A program made the translations under genes and the position numbers. Below, in pieces: positions 8,194-20,682 of a stretch of DNA of 64,000 nt. Position 1 is the first letter of the stretch; each line of letters begins with the position of its first letter. This DNA is from Betaproteobacteria bacterium (GTDB taxonomy: Bacteria; Pseudomonadota; Gammaproteobacteria; Burkholderiales; CAIKXV01), in the NCBI GenBank assembly GCA_021298815.1, contig JAJTHE010000004.1, forward strand, positions 44,055 through 108,054. The letters run 5' to 3'. Under the pieces are notes generated by a model, which was given only the letters and a program-made list of their open reading frames with translations, was not told where the DNA came from and searched no databases.

Positions 8194-9897
8194 ATGGCCC
8201 CTGACCCCCGCCTGTTCGCCGCGCCGGGCGTACCGTCCCCGGAATCGCACCTGCGGCTCCACGCGGCCTTCACGATCGCACTGTGCATCGCGTGGGTTTT
8301 CACCGGCCTGTTCCCGCACGACCCGTGGAAACCGGACGAGGCCTACACCTTCGGGCTGGTACTGCACATCCTGCAGAGCGGCGACTGGGTGGTGCCCGTC
8401 CTGGCCGGCGAGCCGTTCATGGACAAGCCGCCGGTGTTCTTCCTCACCGCGGCCGGGTTCGCGGTCCTGTTCGGCGGGCTGCTCGAACTGCATGACGCGG
8501 CCCGGCTCGCCGCCGGGTTCTACATGTGCGTGGTGCTCACGTTCGTCGCGCTGTCCGCGCGCGAGCTCTACGGCCGCGAACACGGCTGGGTCGCCCCGCT
8601 CGCACTGATCGGCTGCGTGGGCCTGCTGATCCGCGCACACCAGATGATCGCCGATACCGCGCTGCTTGCCGGTTTCGCGATCGGCCTTTACGGCCTGTGC
8701 CTGAGCGCGCGCCGGCCGGTGCTGGCGGGGATCGCACTGGGCACCGGCGCCGGGCTGGGCTTCATGGCCAAGGGCCTGCTCGCCCCGGGCCTGCTCGGAC
8801 TTTGCGCCCTGCTGCTGCCGCTCGTGTTCTCGACCTGGCGACGGCGTGGCTACCTGCCGGTGCTGCTCGTGGCCTGCGTCGCGATCGCGCCGTGGGTGAC
8901 CGTGTGGCCGCTGGCGCTGAACGCACGATCGCCGGAGCTGTTCAACGAATGGTTCTGGGTGAACAACTTCGGGCGCTTCCTGGGCCTCGACGACCTGGCA
9001 CCGGAATCCGCGCCGGGCGAGTACTTCGTGATGCTGCTCTGGTATGCATGGCCCGCGCTGCCGCTCGCCGCCTGGGTGCTCTGGCAGCGCGGGCGCGAGG
9101 CCTTCGTCACGCCGCAACTGCAGCTGCCGATGCTGGTGTTCCTGGTTGCCTTCGTCACCCTGTCGGTGTCGGCCGACGCACGCGAGCTGTATGCGATGCC
9201 GATGCTGCTGCCGCTGTCGCTGCTCGCGGCCGCCTCGATCGATGCGCTCAAGCGCAGCGCGGCCAACTTCCTCGACTGGTTCGGCATCATGACCTTCGGC
9301 CTGCTCGCCCTGGTGCTCTGGACGGCGTACGTCGCGCTGCTGACCGGCTGGCCGGCGCAGGTGTCGACACGGCTGTCGGAGCTGCATCCGGGCTTCGTGC
9401 CGGCCTTCGATCCCGTGGTGCTTGCGGTCGCCGCGACAGCGACGCTCTTCTGGATCGGGCTGGTGTGGAGGGTCGGCCGATCCAACCGGCGCGCGATCGT
9501 CAACTGGGCCTCGGGCCTTACGCTGTTCTGGGTGCTGACCAACCTGTTCTTCCTGTCCTTCATCGACCATGGCAAGAGCTATCGCGGCATGATCGACGAG
9601 ATGAAGCCGCACATCCCGGCCAGCTACGGCTGCATGGCGAGCCAGAACCTCGGCGAGAGCCAGCGCGCGCTCCTCGACTACTTCGCGGGCGTGAAGACAC
9701 GTCGGATCGAACGCGGGCAGGCGGCCATGGCCGAATGCGACCTGCTGCTCTGGCAGGGCTGGGTCTGGGATCCAGAACCGCTGGGCGAGCCCTGGGTGAA
9801 GCTGTGGGAAGGCGCGCGGCCCGGCGAACGCAAGGAGCTCTACCGCCTCTACCGCCGCGCCGCGGCGACCGCGGCCCAGGCACCAGCCGCGCGCTGA
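8194..9897 (+). CDS. Family 39 (ArnT/PMT-like) membrane glycosyltransferase
   Basis: Inner-membrane glycosyltransferase of 567 residues with roughly a dozen hydrophobic helices. After the first helix the periplasmic loop reads FPHDPWKPDEAYTFGL: the Asp-Glu pair is the catalytic/metal signature of the GT39 and ArnT families, which use polyprenyl-phosphate sugars. A second signature, FMDKPPVFF, follows. Further helices contain RAHQMIADTALL and GFMAKGLLAP, also usual in ArnT-like enzymes. A long C-terminal periplasmic part begins around residue 460. The sugar and the acceptor (lipid A, protein or another glycan) cannot be told. It lies 87 bases after rpmE on the same strand. Confidence 0.8.
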   Translation: MAPDPRLFAAPGVPSPESHLRLHAAFTIALCIAWVFTGLFPHDPWKPDEAYTFGLVLHILQSGDWVVPVLAGEPFMDKPPVFFLTAAGFAVLFGGLLELHDAARLAAGFYMCVVLTFVALSARELYGREHGWVAPLALIGCVGLLIRAHQMIADTALLAGFAIGLYGLCLSARRPVLAGIALGTGAGLGFMAKGLLAPGLLGLCALLLPLVFSTWRRRGYLPVLLVACVAIAPWVTVWPLALNARSPELFNEWFWVNNFGRFLGLDDLAPESAPGEYFVMLLWYAWPALPLAAWVLWQRGREAFVTPQLQLPMLVFLVAFVTLSVSADARELYAMPMLLPLSLLAAASIDALKRSAANFLDWFGIMTFGLLALVLWTAYVALLTGWPAQVSTRLSELHPGFVPAFDPVVLAVAATATLFWIGLVWRVGRSNRRAIVNWASGLTLFWVLTNLFFLSFIDHGKSYRGMIDEMKPHIPASYGCMASQNLGESQRALLDYFAGVKTRRIERGQAAMAECDLLLWQGWVWDPEPLGEPWVKLWEGARPGERKELYRLYRRAAATAAQAPAAR

Positions 9898-9954
9898 ACG
9901 ACCCTGCCCCTGGCAGGCGGGCCGCCGACCGGCTCAGGGCCAGCCGGCGATCGC

Positions 9955-11661
9955 TCAGCCGTTGAAGCTGCGCCGCATCGATCCCCCGCCCTCGGCGTCG
10001 CCGCCCGAGGCCGAACCGTGGATGCGCTGCGACAGCGCGGCCGGCGCCGGCAGGCCGAGGGCCTCGTACAGGCGCGTCACATGCAGCCGGAACAGCGAAT
10101 CGAAGCTGGCGATGGTCTGCTGCGGGTTGTAGTCGCCGAACCACCAGAACCAGTCGGAGCCCTCGCAGATCGACAGCCGGCGCGTCGCTTCCGCCCGGGC
10201 TGCCGCCGGCAGCCCGTCGACGACCCGCAGGTAGGCCAGGCGTGCCTCGACCAGCAGGTCCCAGGCGCGGTTCTTCTCGGGTGCGCCGATCCAGGTCGCG
10301 AGGTCGCCGTACACCCAGCTGCCCGCGCACAGCGACGGCAGCGGCGCCGCCGGGACGTCGCGTGCGACCAGTTCGGCGAACGTCGTCGGGCGTATCACCG
10401 GATGCGCAGCCAGCCGCCGGTACAGTTCGTCGAGGAAGTAGTGGCCGTTGTACGGGAAGTGCTCCCAGGCATTCTCGCCATCTAGCATCACGCTCACCAC
10501 TGGCGGCGTGTTCCCGGTCCACTGCGCCGCGATCGCCTCGAGTTCGGCGACGAACTGCGCCGCCGCCTCGCCGCTGTGGCGGCGGGAATAGTCGAAGCCG
10601 ATCAGGTCCGACAGGCGGTCGTCGCGGAAGAACAGCCGCAGGTCCGCCGCGCCCGGCTTCACACCCGGCATCCGGTAGGGCGTGTACAGTGCGCGCGCGC
10701 GCTCGGGCAGTAGCTCGCCGGACAGGCGCAGGCTGTTCATCAGCACCGCCTCGCCGCTGGCGGCCCAGCGGCTGCCGCGCGCGGCGAGCGCATCGACCAT
10801 CGGCGGCGACAGCGCGCCTTCGGCCGGCCAGGTGCCGGTCGGCGGCGCGCCGAAACGCGCCTCGTGTTCGATGAATGCGCGATCGACATGCGCCGCCACC
10901 CGTTCGGCACCGCCGGGATAGGCCGCGGCCTGCGGCAGCTCCACGCGTGGCTGGGTCTGCCGTGCGACGGAAAAATCGAACATCAGTGGCGCCAGCGGAT
11001 GGCAGTCGGGCGTGGTGGACAGCTCGACCTGGCCGCGAGCGGCGAGCGCCTTCCAGCGCGGCAGCACGCGCTCGAGCTCGAGGCCGATCAGCGACAGCAG
11101 CGCATGCCGCTCGGCCACGCCGAAGCCGGACCCCTGTGCCAGCAGCCTGCGCAGCAGCGGCTGCTCCTGGCGCAGGGTCTCGCCGGTCCAGGCCAGGTGG
11201 TACCAGGTGACCAGGTCGGCCACGTAGTCGGCGGACAGGTATGCCGTGAGGTCGAGGCCGTCCGCCGTGCAGCGCCGGTGCAGTTCGGCCAGCCGCGAGA
11301 AACCCGCGAACGGCTCGATCATCGTCCTCGGGTTGGCGCGGAAGCACAGGTCGAGAACCTGTGTACGGTCGGTCGCGGACAGTTCGCGGAGATCCTCGAT
11401 GGCCAGCGCACGCAACAGCGGGTCGCGGAATCGATTCCGGGCGAACTGGTCGAGATAGTCGTCTACCTGCCGGGTCAGCACCGGCACGAAGTTGACCACC
11501 GCGCGCATCGACGGATGCCGCTCGAGGTGGGCGGCCATGTCGCTATAGTCCTTCAGCGCATGCAGGTAGACCCACGGCAGCAGGAACTCCCCGCTGGCCG
11601 CATCGCGGTAGTCGGGCTGGTGCATATGCCAGAACAGCACGAGGTCGAGGCGCTTGGCCAT
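9955..11661 (-). CDS. Glycoside hydrolase family 57 (alpha-amylase/branching type)
   Basis: Cytoplasmic alpha-glucan enzyme of 568 residues. It starts with the GH57 signature [12 protein letters not shown], and shows [14 protein letters not shown] near the nucleophile region, WPAEGALSP, and [15 protein letters not shown]57 proteins next to glycogen genes act as amylases, 4-alpha-glucanotransferases or branching enzymes; the sequence does not decide which. The gene follows glgC on the minus strand after only seven bases, so the two form an operon. There is no signal peptide, which fits action on intracellular glycogen or maltodextrin. The Ser/Gly-rich C-terminal 20 residues are probably disordered. 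Confidence 0.85.
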   Translation of the reverse strand: MAKRLDLVLFWHMHQPDYRDAASGEFLLPWVYLHALKDYSDMAAHLERHPSMRAVVNFVPVLTRQVDDYLDQFARNRFRDPLLRALAIEDLRELSATDRTQVLDLCFRANPRTMIEPFAGFSRLAELHRRCTADGLDLTAYLSADYVADLVTWYHLAWTGETLRQEQPLLRRLLAQGSGFGVAERHALLSLIGLELERVLPRWKALAARGQVELSTTPDCHPLAPLMFDFSVARQTQPRVELPQAAAYPGGAERVAAHVDRAFIEHEARFGAPPTGTWPAEGALSPPMVDALAARGSRWAASGEAVLMNSLRLSGELLPERARALYTPYRMPGVKPGAADLRLFFRDDRLSDLIGFDYSRRHSGEAAAQFVAELEAIAAQWTGNTPPVVSVMLDGENAWEHFPYNGHYFLDELYRRLAAHPVIRPTTFAELVARDVPAAPLPSLCAGSWVYGDLATWIGAPEKNRAWDLLVEARLAYLRVVDGLPAAARAEATRRLSICEGSDWFWWFGDYNPQQTIASFDSLFRLHVTRLYEALGLPAPAALSQRIHGSASGGDAEGGGSMRRSFNG

Positions 11662-11668
11662 CCGCCGT

Positions 11669-12997
11669 TCAGCGCACGCGGCGCTGCTGCTGGCCGAGCA
11701 TCTCGGCGGTGACCAGGGTCACCCCACCTTCCGATACGTGGAAGCGCCTGCGGTCTTCCTCCGGGTCGTAGCCGATCACCAGGCCTTCCGGGATGCGCGC
11801 CCCTTCGTCGACGATCACCCGGCGCAGCTTCGCACGGCGGCCGACGTCGACGCCCGACAGCAGCACCGAGTGCTCGATCGAGGAGTAGGAATGCGCATGC
11901 ACGCCAGAGTACAGGAGCGACCCGCGCACCAGCGAACCGCTGATGATGCACCCGCCCGAGATCAGCGAATCGACCGCCATGCCGCGCCGGTCTACCTCGT
12001 CGAACACGAACTTCGCCGGCGGCAGCTGCTCCTGGTAGGTCCAGATCGGCCAGTGGCTGTCGTACATGTTCAGCGCCGGGGTCACGCGCGTGAGCTCGAG
12101 GTTCGCCTCCCAGAACGCGTCGATCGTGCCGACGTCGCGCCAGTAGGGCGCCTCGCCCGGCTCGCGCACGCAACTGTCGGCGAACCGGTGCGCGAACACG
12201 CGGTAGCGCGGCACCACGTACGGGATGATGTCGTTGCCGAAGTCGTGGCTCGACTTCGGTTCATCGGCATCGCGGATCACCTGCTCGTACAGGAAGGCCG
12301 CGTTGAACACGTACACGCCCATGCTGGCGAGCGCATGGTCGGGATCGCCGGGGATCGGCGGCGGATCGTCCGGCTTCTCGAGGAAGCCGGTAACGCGGTC
12401 GTTCTCGTCGACATGCATCACGCCGAAGCCGCGCGCCTCGAGCCGGGGCACCTCGACGCAGGCCACGGTGAGGTCGGCCTGGCGGCTCACGTGCCAGGCG
12501 AGCAGCTTGCCGTAGTCCATCTTGTAGATATGGTCGCCGGCCAGCACCACGACATGCTCCGGCGCATGCTCGCGCAGGATGTCGAGATTCTGGAAGATGG
12601 CATCGGCCGTGCCGCGGTACCAGGCCTCCTCCACCCGCTGCTGCGCCGGCAGCAGCTGCACGAACTCGTCGAAGCGGCCGTCGAGGAAGCTCCAGCCGCG
12701 CTGGATGTGCTGGATCAGGCTGTGCGACTTGTACTGCGTCGCGACGCCGATGCGGCGCACGCCGGAGTTCACGCAGTTGGACAGCGCGAAGTCGATGATC
12801 TTGAACTTGCCGCCGAAGGCGAGCCCCGGCTTGGCACGCCAGTCGGTGAGCTGCTTCAGGCGCGAGCCGCGGCCGCCGGCGAGGATCAGCGCGAATGCAT
12901 TCTTCGTGAGCTGGCTCACGAAACGCGGATTGGATGCACTCTCCGCCATCGCGATCGCGGCGGCGGCGTGTTCTCTGTTCTCTGGGGTGACCGGCAT
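11669..12997 (-). CDS. glgC: Glucose-1-phosphate adenylyltransferase
   Basis: Makes ADP-glucose from glucose-1-phosphate and ATP, the first committed step of glycogen synthesis; 442 residues. Motifs: [17 protein letters not shown] (nucleotide loop), [19 protein letters not shown], the sugar-phosphate region, and a C-terminal left-handed beta-helix from about residue 330. The ATG at 12997 (MPVTPEN) gives a normal N-terminus. A further ATG at 13105 would add 36 Arg/Pro residues encoded by tandem repeats and is rejected. No clear Shine-Dalgarno precedes either start. The gene is divergent from glgB and co-directional with the GH57 gene. No glycogen synthase (glgA) is in the window. Confidence 0.93.
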   Translation of the reverse strand: MPVTPENREHAAAAIAMAESASNPRFVSQLTKNAFALILAGGRGSRLKQLTDWRAKPGLAFGGKFKIIDFALSNCVNSGVRRIGVATQYKSHSLIQHIQRGWSFLDGRFDEFVQLLPAQQRVEEAWYRGTADAIFQNLDILREHAPEHVVVLAGDHIYKMDYGKLLAWHVSRQADLTVACVEVPRLEARGFGVMHVDENDRVTGFLEKPDDPPPIPGDPDHALASMGVYVFNAAFLYEQVIRDADEPKSSHDFGNDIIPYVVPRYRVFAHRFADSCVREPGEAPYWRDVGTIDAFWEANLELTRVTPALNMYDSHWPIWTYQEQLPPAKFVFDEVDRRGMAVDSLISGGCIISGSLVRGSLLYSGVHAHSYSSIEHSVLLSGVDVGRRAKLRRVIVDEGARIPEGLVIGYDPEEDRRRFHVSEGGVTLVTAEMLGQQQRRVR

Positions 12998-13031
12998 GGT
13001 GGAGGGCGCGGGCGGGACGTTTCGCGGATGG

Positions 13032-13079
13032 GGTCGCAGGTGCGGTCGCAGGTGCGGTGGCAGACGAAGTCGCAGTCGA
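13032..13079. repeat. Four degenerate 12-bp tandem repeats between glgC and glgB
   Basis: Two perfect copies of GGTCGCAGGTGC (13032-13043 and 13044-13055) are followed by two copies with four mismatches each (GGTGGCAGACGA and AGTCGCAGTCGA). They fill 48 of the 132 bases between the divergent genes. They could be binding sites for a regulator of glycogen genes or simple slippage repeats. Confidence 0.6.
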
Positions 13080-13129
13080 GGTCCCGGGCGCGGTTGCTGC
13101 GGCATCGCTGTTGTATGCTAGCTCGACCC

Positions 13130-15379
<2,250 letters not shown>

Positions 15380-15388
15380 GGCACGCGC

Positions 15389-16258
15389 ATGTCCGATTCG
15401 ATACGACGATTCCTGTTCGAAGGCGCACCGATCCGCGGCGAGATCGTGCAGCTCGACGCGACCTGGCGTGCGGTGCTCGATCGCCACGACTATCCGCCGC
15501 TGCTGCGCACCCTGCTCGGCGAGATGATGGCCGCCAGCGCGCTGCTCTCGGCCACCCTCAAGTTCGATGGCGCGATGCTGATGCAGGTGCAGGGCACGGG
15601 TCCGCTGCGGCTGCTGGTGGTGGAATGCACCAGCGCCGGCACCCTGCGCGCGACCGCGAAATGGGACGACATTCCCGAGCAGGCCGGCTTCGCCGAACTG
15701 CTGCGCGACGCACGCTGCGCGATCACGCTGGTGCAGCCCGACGGTTCGCAGAGCTACCAGGGCGTAGTCGAGGTCGTCGGCGACGGCGTGGCCGCGATGC
15801 TCATGCACTACATGCGGCATTCCGAACAGATCGAGACCTCGCTCATCGTGTCCGCGGACGACACCCGCGTCGCGGGCCTTTTGCTGCAGCGGCTGCCCGA
15901 GGCGGCGGACGACGATACCGATCGCTGGAACCGCGTCTGCATGCTGGCAGGGACGGTGGAGCCTTCCGAACTCCTCGGGCTGGCGCCGGCCGACGTGGTG
16001 CGTCGGCTGTTCCATGAAGAGGACGTGCGGCTGTTCGAACCGCAACCGCTCGCCTTCCGCTGCTCCTGCTCGAAGGCGCGAGTGGAGTCGATGCTCACCA
16101 TGCTCGGGCCGCAGGAAGTCGAATCGGTGCTCGCCGAACGGGGCCATGTCGAGGTCACCTGCGATTTCTGCAACCGCAGCTACCGGTTCGACCCGGTCGA
16201 CGCGGCGCAGCTGTTCACCGGCGGCACACGTTCCCCGGGCAGCGCCACCCGGCACTGA
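15389..16258 (+). CDS. hslO: Hsp33 redox-regulated chaperone
   Basis: Cytosolic holdase chaperone of 289 residues, switched on by oxidation. The redox zinc centre is complete: Cys225 and Cys227 (RCSCSK) and Cys258 and Cys261 (TCDFCN). The N-terminal domain contains the typical GEMMAASALLSATLKF. It starts nine bases after glgB, probably in the same transcript, although the functions are unrelated. The end of the protein (GGTRSPGSATRH) resembles the end of GlgB (APGGTRH), which may be chance. Confidence 0.95.
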   Translation: MSDSIRRFLFEGAPIRGEIVQLDATWRAVLDRHDYPPLLRTLLGEMMAASALLSATLKFDGAMLMQVQGTGPLRLLVVECTSAGTLRATAKWDDIPEQAGFAELLRDARCAITLVQPDGSQSYQGVVEVVGDGVAAMLMHYMRHSEQIETSLIVSADDTRVAGLLLQRLPEAADDDTDRWNRVCMLAGTVEPSELLGLAPADVVRRLFHEEDVRLFEPQPLAFRCSCSKARVESMLTMLGPQEVESVLAERGHVEVTCDFCNRSYRFDPVDAAQLFTGGTRSPGSATRH

Positions 16259-16314
16259 CCGGGCGCAGCTTCAGCCAGGTTCGCCCGCGCCGTCGATCCG
16301 AGAGTGCCCGAAGC

Positions 16315-17121
16315 TCAGTCGGGACGCCGCTGCACCCGGTCGCCGACATGGAGCCAGGTGCCGGGACGATGGCCGGGACCCGGTCGCGTGTTGACCGCCA
16401 GCCGGTAGTAGGTATCGAAGTGCGACCGGTCGACCCAGTCCGGCAGCGAACGGCGGCGACATTCGACGAACTGCCGCTGGAACCCGTCCATCGGCTCGCC
16501 GCCGACCGGCTCGCGCGACGGAACGACGCAGCGCTTGCACGGGTTTACTCCGTGCAACTCGAGACCGCCGATGGTGAACGGCACCGCCGCGGCGCCAGGG
16601 CCGTAGAGTCCGTCTTCCCAGAACGCCGGGCACTCGTCGAACTCGAGGTTGCTGCGGAAACGGCGGTCGATGGTGCGAGGGTCTAGGTCGGGAAACCAGG
16701 AAGCGACAGCCGCCAGCGAAGCTACCGAGACCACGGTCGGCCCGGGCGAGTCCGGATCGTCGGGAAAGCCGCCCTGCGCATCGTGCTCGAAACGCACTGG
16801 TTCGCCGAACCATGCGCCCAGCCTCGATTCGAGGGCGAGGCGATCGGCCGCGGATGCCGGATCGGGATCGAGCATGCACCGCCCGGCCGGCGCCGCGTCG
16901 GTGCCCGCCGGGAGCTCGACTACCACGCGGCCGGTACCCGATCCATGTTCGATCGACACACGTGCGTCCAGCCGGTGCGACGCAGGCCGCCGCTTGCCGT
17001 TGATCGTGCCTCCCTGTGCATCACCCAGCACCCAGGCCCGGTCGTGTTCCAGCGCGACGCGCGCCGTGGTGCGCACCGCGGGCAGGTGCAAGCCCGGGAA
17101 GCCCTACACCGGGTGGACCAC
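16315..17121 (-). pseudogene. MOSC-domain gene interrupted by an in-frame TAG
   Basis: The reading frame from 17091 down encodes a MOSC beta-barrel protein with its N-terminal barrel, HDRAWVLGD, the FRSNLEF region and the Cys motif NPCKRCVVPSR. Such proteins carry sulfur or molybdenum-cofactor-linked groups. In-frame translation continues upstream as IVVHPV, TAG (17104-17106), GFPGLHLP. MOSC N-termini have a conserved Pro-Val-Lys at this point, so the TAG replaces a lysine codon (AAG to TAG is one base). Either the gene is freshly inactivated, or translation begins at the TTG at 17091 without the first strand, or the base is a sequencing error. The rest of the frame is intact, which suggests a recent event. 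It follows the PII-like gene on the same strand. Confidence 0.6.
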
Positions 17122-17135
17122 GATGCTCGACTGCC

Positions 17136-17510
17136 TCAGGCAGTGCCCGGGAGCGCAGCCGTAGCGGCAGCCAGGGCAGCCAGATCCGCCTCCTTCTCGA
17201 CCACGCGCACCCGCCAGGCCACGTCGGTGACCCATACCAGGCCGTCCCCGGCCTGCCCGGTGAACGCATTGTCGGCGATCACCCGCACGATCGGTTCCAC
17301 CATCTCGTCAGGGCACACCATCTCGATGCGAACCTTGCTCGAGAACTCGGTCAGTGCCTCCTTCGGGCTGCGCGGGTTCTGGCCGGACGGATAACGGCTG
17401 CATCCCTCCACCTTCCCGAAGTTCATCCCCGGGAATCCGGGCAGCCTGCGCAGTGCATCGCGCACCCGGTCAAGCCGTGCCGGCCGCACGATCGCCTTGA
17501 TTTCCTTCAT
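17136..17510 (-). CDS. PII-like signalling protein linked to metal efflux
   Basis: 124-residue member of the PII superfamily: it starts MKEIKAIVRPARLDRVRDAL and has the PII C-loop region with VIADNAFTGQAGDGLVWV. The T-loop, however, is GCSRYPSGQNPRSPKEAL, with no counterpart of the uridylylated Tyr51 of GlnB, so classical GlnD control is unlikely. It matches the group of divergent PII proteins found beside CusA/CzcA-type efflux genes (called PII-NG, from memory). A strong Shine-Dalgarno GGAGGAG precedes the ATG. It lies 67 bases after the RND pump gene, as the last intact gene of the efflux operon. Ligand and partner are unknown; a metal or adenylate sensor of the pump is a guess. Confidence 0.75.
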   Translation of the reverse strand: MKEIKAIVRPARLDRVRDALRRLPGFPGMNFGKVEGCSRYPSGQNPRSPKEALTEFSSKVRIEMVCPDEMVEPIVRVIADNAFTGQAGDGLVWVTDVAWRVRVVEKEADLAALAAATAALPGTA

Positions 17511-17577
17511 CGCTCCTCCATTCGGGCAACCGCCGGGCCCAGGCCGGCGGTGCCATCGATGCCGTGCGCGCAGCGTC

Positions 17578-20500
17578 TCACGCCTCGATCGGCTTCTCGT
17601 CGAACCACTTGAACAGCGACGGCACCACGACCAGCGTGAGCAGCGTCGAAGTGATCAGTCCTGAGATCACCACCACCGCCAGCGGACGGGTCACTTCCGA
17701 CCCTGGTCCGCTGGCGAACAACATCGGGATCAGACCCAGCATCGCTACCGACGCGGTCATCAGCACCGGCCTCAGCCGCGCCTTGCAACCTTCGATCACC
17801 GCCGCCCGAACGTCCAGCCCTTCGTTGCGCAGGTGCTTGATGTATTCGACCAGCACCACCGCATTGAGCGTGGCGATGCCCCACAACGTTATGAACCCGA
17901 CCGAGGCCGGCACCGACAGGAACTCGCCCGAGAGCAGCAGCCCGAAGATGCCACCGAGCGAGGCGAAAGGCAGCACCAGGATGATCAGCGCCGCATACCG
18001 CACCGACTTGAACAGGATGAACAGCAGGAAGAAGATGACCGCCACCGTGATCGGCACGATGATCGACAACCGCCCGAGCGCACGTTCCATGTTCTCGAAC
18101 TGGCCGCCCCACTCCAGCGTGTAGCCTTCGGGCAGGACCACCTTCTCCGCGATTCGCGCCTGCGCCTCGGCCACGTAGCCGCCCAGGTCGCGGCCGGCCA
18201 CGTTGGAGCCGATGACGATCCGGCGCCGGCCCGACTCGCGAGAGATCACCGGCGCACTGTCCACGATCGAGATCGCAGCCAGGCTCTTCAGCGGCACCAT
18301 CGCGCCATTGGGCGAGGTGAACAGGATGTTGCCGATCGCCTCCACGCTGTTGCGGTAGGCCTCCGGATAGCGCACCACGGCGGCGAAGCGGCGCTCGCCC
18401 TCGAACACCTCGGTCGCCTGCCGCCCGGCGATCGCGGTCTCGATCACGTCGTGCACGTCGGAGACGTTAATGCCGTAGCGCGCGATCGCCGTACGGTCGA
18501 TGTCGATGGTCAGGTAGGGCTGTCCGCTGACCCGATCCAGCCGAAGGTCGCGGGTGCCGGCGATCCCGTTGAGCACGCGCGCGATCTCCTCGCTCTTCTG
18601 GCGCAGGACCTCGAGGTCCTCCCCGAACAGCTTGATCGCGACCTGCGAGCGCACGCCGGTGACCATCTCGTCGACCCGTTCCTGGATCGGCTGGCTCATC
18701 ACCAGCTGCACGCCGGGCAGCACCGACAGCACCTCGCGGATCCTGCGCTCGATGTCGGACTGCAGCTTGAAGCCCTCGGGCCGTTCGCTGATCGGAAGCA
18801 GGCTCACCACGGGCCCCGACTCGTTCATGCCGGCCGGATCGGCCGGACTCTCGCCCCGGCCGAGCGTGGACACCACCATCTTCACGCCGGGCACCTCGGA
18901 CACCAGCTTCATCGCCTCGAACTCGGTGCGCACCGACTCCTCCAGCGAGACCGAGGGCACCCGGATGATCTGCGGCGTCACCGACCCTTCCTGCATCACC
19001 GGCACGAACGCGGTCCCCAGGAAGGGGAACGCCGCACCGGCCGCCACCAGCAGGGCGACCGCGATCGCGACCACGGTCTTCTCGTGGCCCACGGACCAGT
19101 CGAGCAGGCGCAGGTATCCCGGTTTTATCATCCGGATCACGAACGTGTCGTGGTCCGCCCCGCCCTTCAGCATGTAGGACGCGAGGATGGGCGTCAGCGT
19201 GAGCGACAGCACGAGCGAGATCGCCAGCGCGATGCCGATCACCTGCGCCAGCGGCCCGAACATCTTGCCCTCCATGTCGGTGAGCGTGAGCAGCGGCATG
19301 AACACCACGATGATGATGCCCACGCCGAACACCACCGGCACGCCGACTTCGCTCGCCGCGCGCAGCACGATGCGCAGCCGGTTCTCGCCCGAGTCGCGCG
19401 CCTCGCCAAGGCGCTTGAAGGTGTTCTCCACCACCACCACGGAGCCGTCGACCATCAGGCCGATCGCGATCACCAGCCCGCCGAGCGACATCAGGTTGGC
19501 GGATATGCCGTATTCGTTCATCACCATGAAGGTGAACAGCGGCGTCAGCAGCAGCGTCGCGACCACGATCAGGCTGGAGCGTATGTCGCCGAGGAAGATG
19601 ACCAGGATGATCACCACGAACACGATCGCCTCGAGCAGCACCTTCACGATCGTGAGCAGCGCCGCGTCGACCAGTTCGGTGCGGTCGTAGAAGGGGACGA
19701 TCTTCAGGCCGCCGGGCAGCAGGTCCTGTTCGTTGATCTGTTCCACCCGCTGCTTGACCCGCGTCACCACTTCCCGCGCGTTTCCGCCACGGATCATCAT
19801 CACGATGCCGGCGACCGCCTCGGTGTCGCCGTTCTTCACGGCCGCGCCGACGCGCACCTCTTCCCCGAGCGTGATGGTGGCCACGCTGCGCAGGAACACC
19901 GGGGTGCCGCGCACCTCCTTGATCACGATGTTGCCGATGTCCTCCAGCGTGCGCACCAGGCCCACGCCGCGGATCAGGTACTGTTCCGCACCGCGCGGCA
20001 GGAGCCCGCCGCCGCTGTTGGCGTTGTTGCGCTCGAGCGCGCTGTAGATCTCGGCCAGGTGGACGTTCAGCCCACGCATGCGCTGCGGATCCGCCAGCAC
20101 CTGGTACTGGCGCACGTAGCCGCCGTGCGAGTTGACCTCGGCCACGCCGGAGATGCCGCGCAGCATCGGGCGCACCACCCAGTCCTGCACGATGCGCCGC
20201 TCGGTGAGTTCCTCGCGCGTGAGCGCGCGCCGGCCGTCGTCCGGCCGTTCGAGTGTGTACTGGTAGACCTGCCCCAGGCCGGTCGACACCGGCCCGAGCA
20301 CCGGCACCGTGCCCTGGGGCAATCGGGCCTGCACCTCGATCAGCCGCTCCAGCACCAGCTGCCGCGCGAAGTAGACATCGGTGGCGTCCGTGAACACCAG
20401 GGTCACCAGCGAAAGCCCGGCGCGGTTGAGCGAACGCATCTCGCGCAGCCCGGGCAGGCCGGTCAGTGCGATCTCGATCGGCACCGTGACGAAGCGTTCG

Positions 20501-20682
20501 ACCTCCTCGGGCGAACGGCCGGGGGCCTCGGTCGCCACCTGCACCTGGATGTTGGTGACGTCCGGGAAGGCATCCAGCGAGAGCTTCTGCACCGAGCGCG
20601 CGCCGAACACGCCCAGCGCCACGAAGATCACCAGGAGCACGAGCCGCTGCTGCAGGCTCGCACGTACGATCGCTTCGATCAT
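17578..20682 (-). CDS. CusA/CzcA-family heavy-metal RND efflux pump
   Basis: Inner-membrane proton-driven pump of 1034 residues, the usual length. The N-terminus (FPDVTNIQVQV, APGRSPEEVERFVT) is typical of the heavy-metal branch of RND proteins. The transmembrane helix 4 motif IGLMVDGSVVVVEN carries the conserved Asp412 of the proton relay. The motif lies between the CzcA (divalent) and CusA (Cu/Ag) types, so the metal is not assigned. It shares TGA/ATG (four bases) with the adaptor gene upstream on the same strand, giving the order outer membrane factor, adaptor, pump, PII protein. Control is probably through the divergent two-component system at 23.3-25.4 kb. Confidence 0.9.
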   Translation of the reverse strand: MIEAIVRASLQQRLVLLVIFVALGVFGARSVQKLSLDAFPDVTNIQVQVATEAPGRSPEEVERFVTVPIEIALTGLPGLREMRSLNRAGLSLVTLVFTDATDVYFARQLVLERLIEVQARLPQGTVPVLGPVSTGLGQVYQYTLERPDDGRRALTREELTERRIVQDWVVRPMLRGISGVAEVNSHGGYVRQYQVLADPQRMRGLNVHLAEIYSALERNNANSGGGLLPRGAEQYLIRGVGLVRTLEDIGNIVIKEVRGTPVFLRSVATITLGEEVRVGAAVKNGDTEAVAGIVMMIRGGNAREVVTRVKQRVEQINEQDLLPGGLKIVPFYDRTELVDAALLTIVKVLLEAIVFVVIILVIFLGDIRSSLIVVATLLLTPLFTFMVMNEYGISANLMSLGGLVIAIGLMVDGSVVVVENTFKRLGEARDSGENRLRIVLRAASEVGVPVVFGVGIIIVVFMPLLTLTDMEGKMFGPLAQVIGIALAISLVLSLTLTPILASYMLKGGADHDTFVIRMIKPGYLRLLDWSVGHEKTVVAIAVALLVAAGAAFPFLGTAFVPVMQEGSVTPQIIRVPSVSLEESVRTEFEAMKLVSEVPGVKMVVSTLGRGESPADPAGMNESGPVVSLLPISERPEGFKLQSDIERRIREVLSVLPGVQLVMSQPIQERVDEMVTGVRSQVAIKLFGEDLEVLRQKSEEIARVLNGIAGTRDLRLDRVSGQPYLTIDIDRTAIARYGINVSDVHDVIETAIAGRQATEVFEGERRFAAVVRYPEAYRNSVEAIGNILFTSPNGAMVPLKSLAAISIVDSAPVISRESGRRRIVIGSNVAGRDLGGYVAEAQARIAEKVVLPEGYTLEWGGQFENMERALGRLSIIVPITVAVIFFLLFILFKSVRYAALIILVLPFASLGGIFGLLLSGEFLSVPASVGFITLWGIATLNAVVLVEYIKHLRNEGLDVRAAVIEGCKARLRPVLMTASVAMLGLIPMLFASGPGSEVTRPLAVVVISGLITSTLLTLVVVPSLFKWFDEKPIEA

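Noticed and set aside
13032..13079. CRISPR-like array
   Set aside because: The 12-bp units are directly adjacent with no spacers and decay quickly; no cas genes are present.
12998..13105. Upstream extension of glgC
   Set aside because: The added residues come from the 12-bp tandem repeats and do not match GlgC N-termini.
17136..17510. Classical GlnB/GlnK nitrogen regulator
   Set aside because: The T-loop has no Tyr51 equivalent, and the gene lies with metal efflux genes rather than with amtB or glutamine synthetase.
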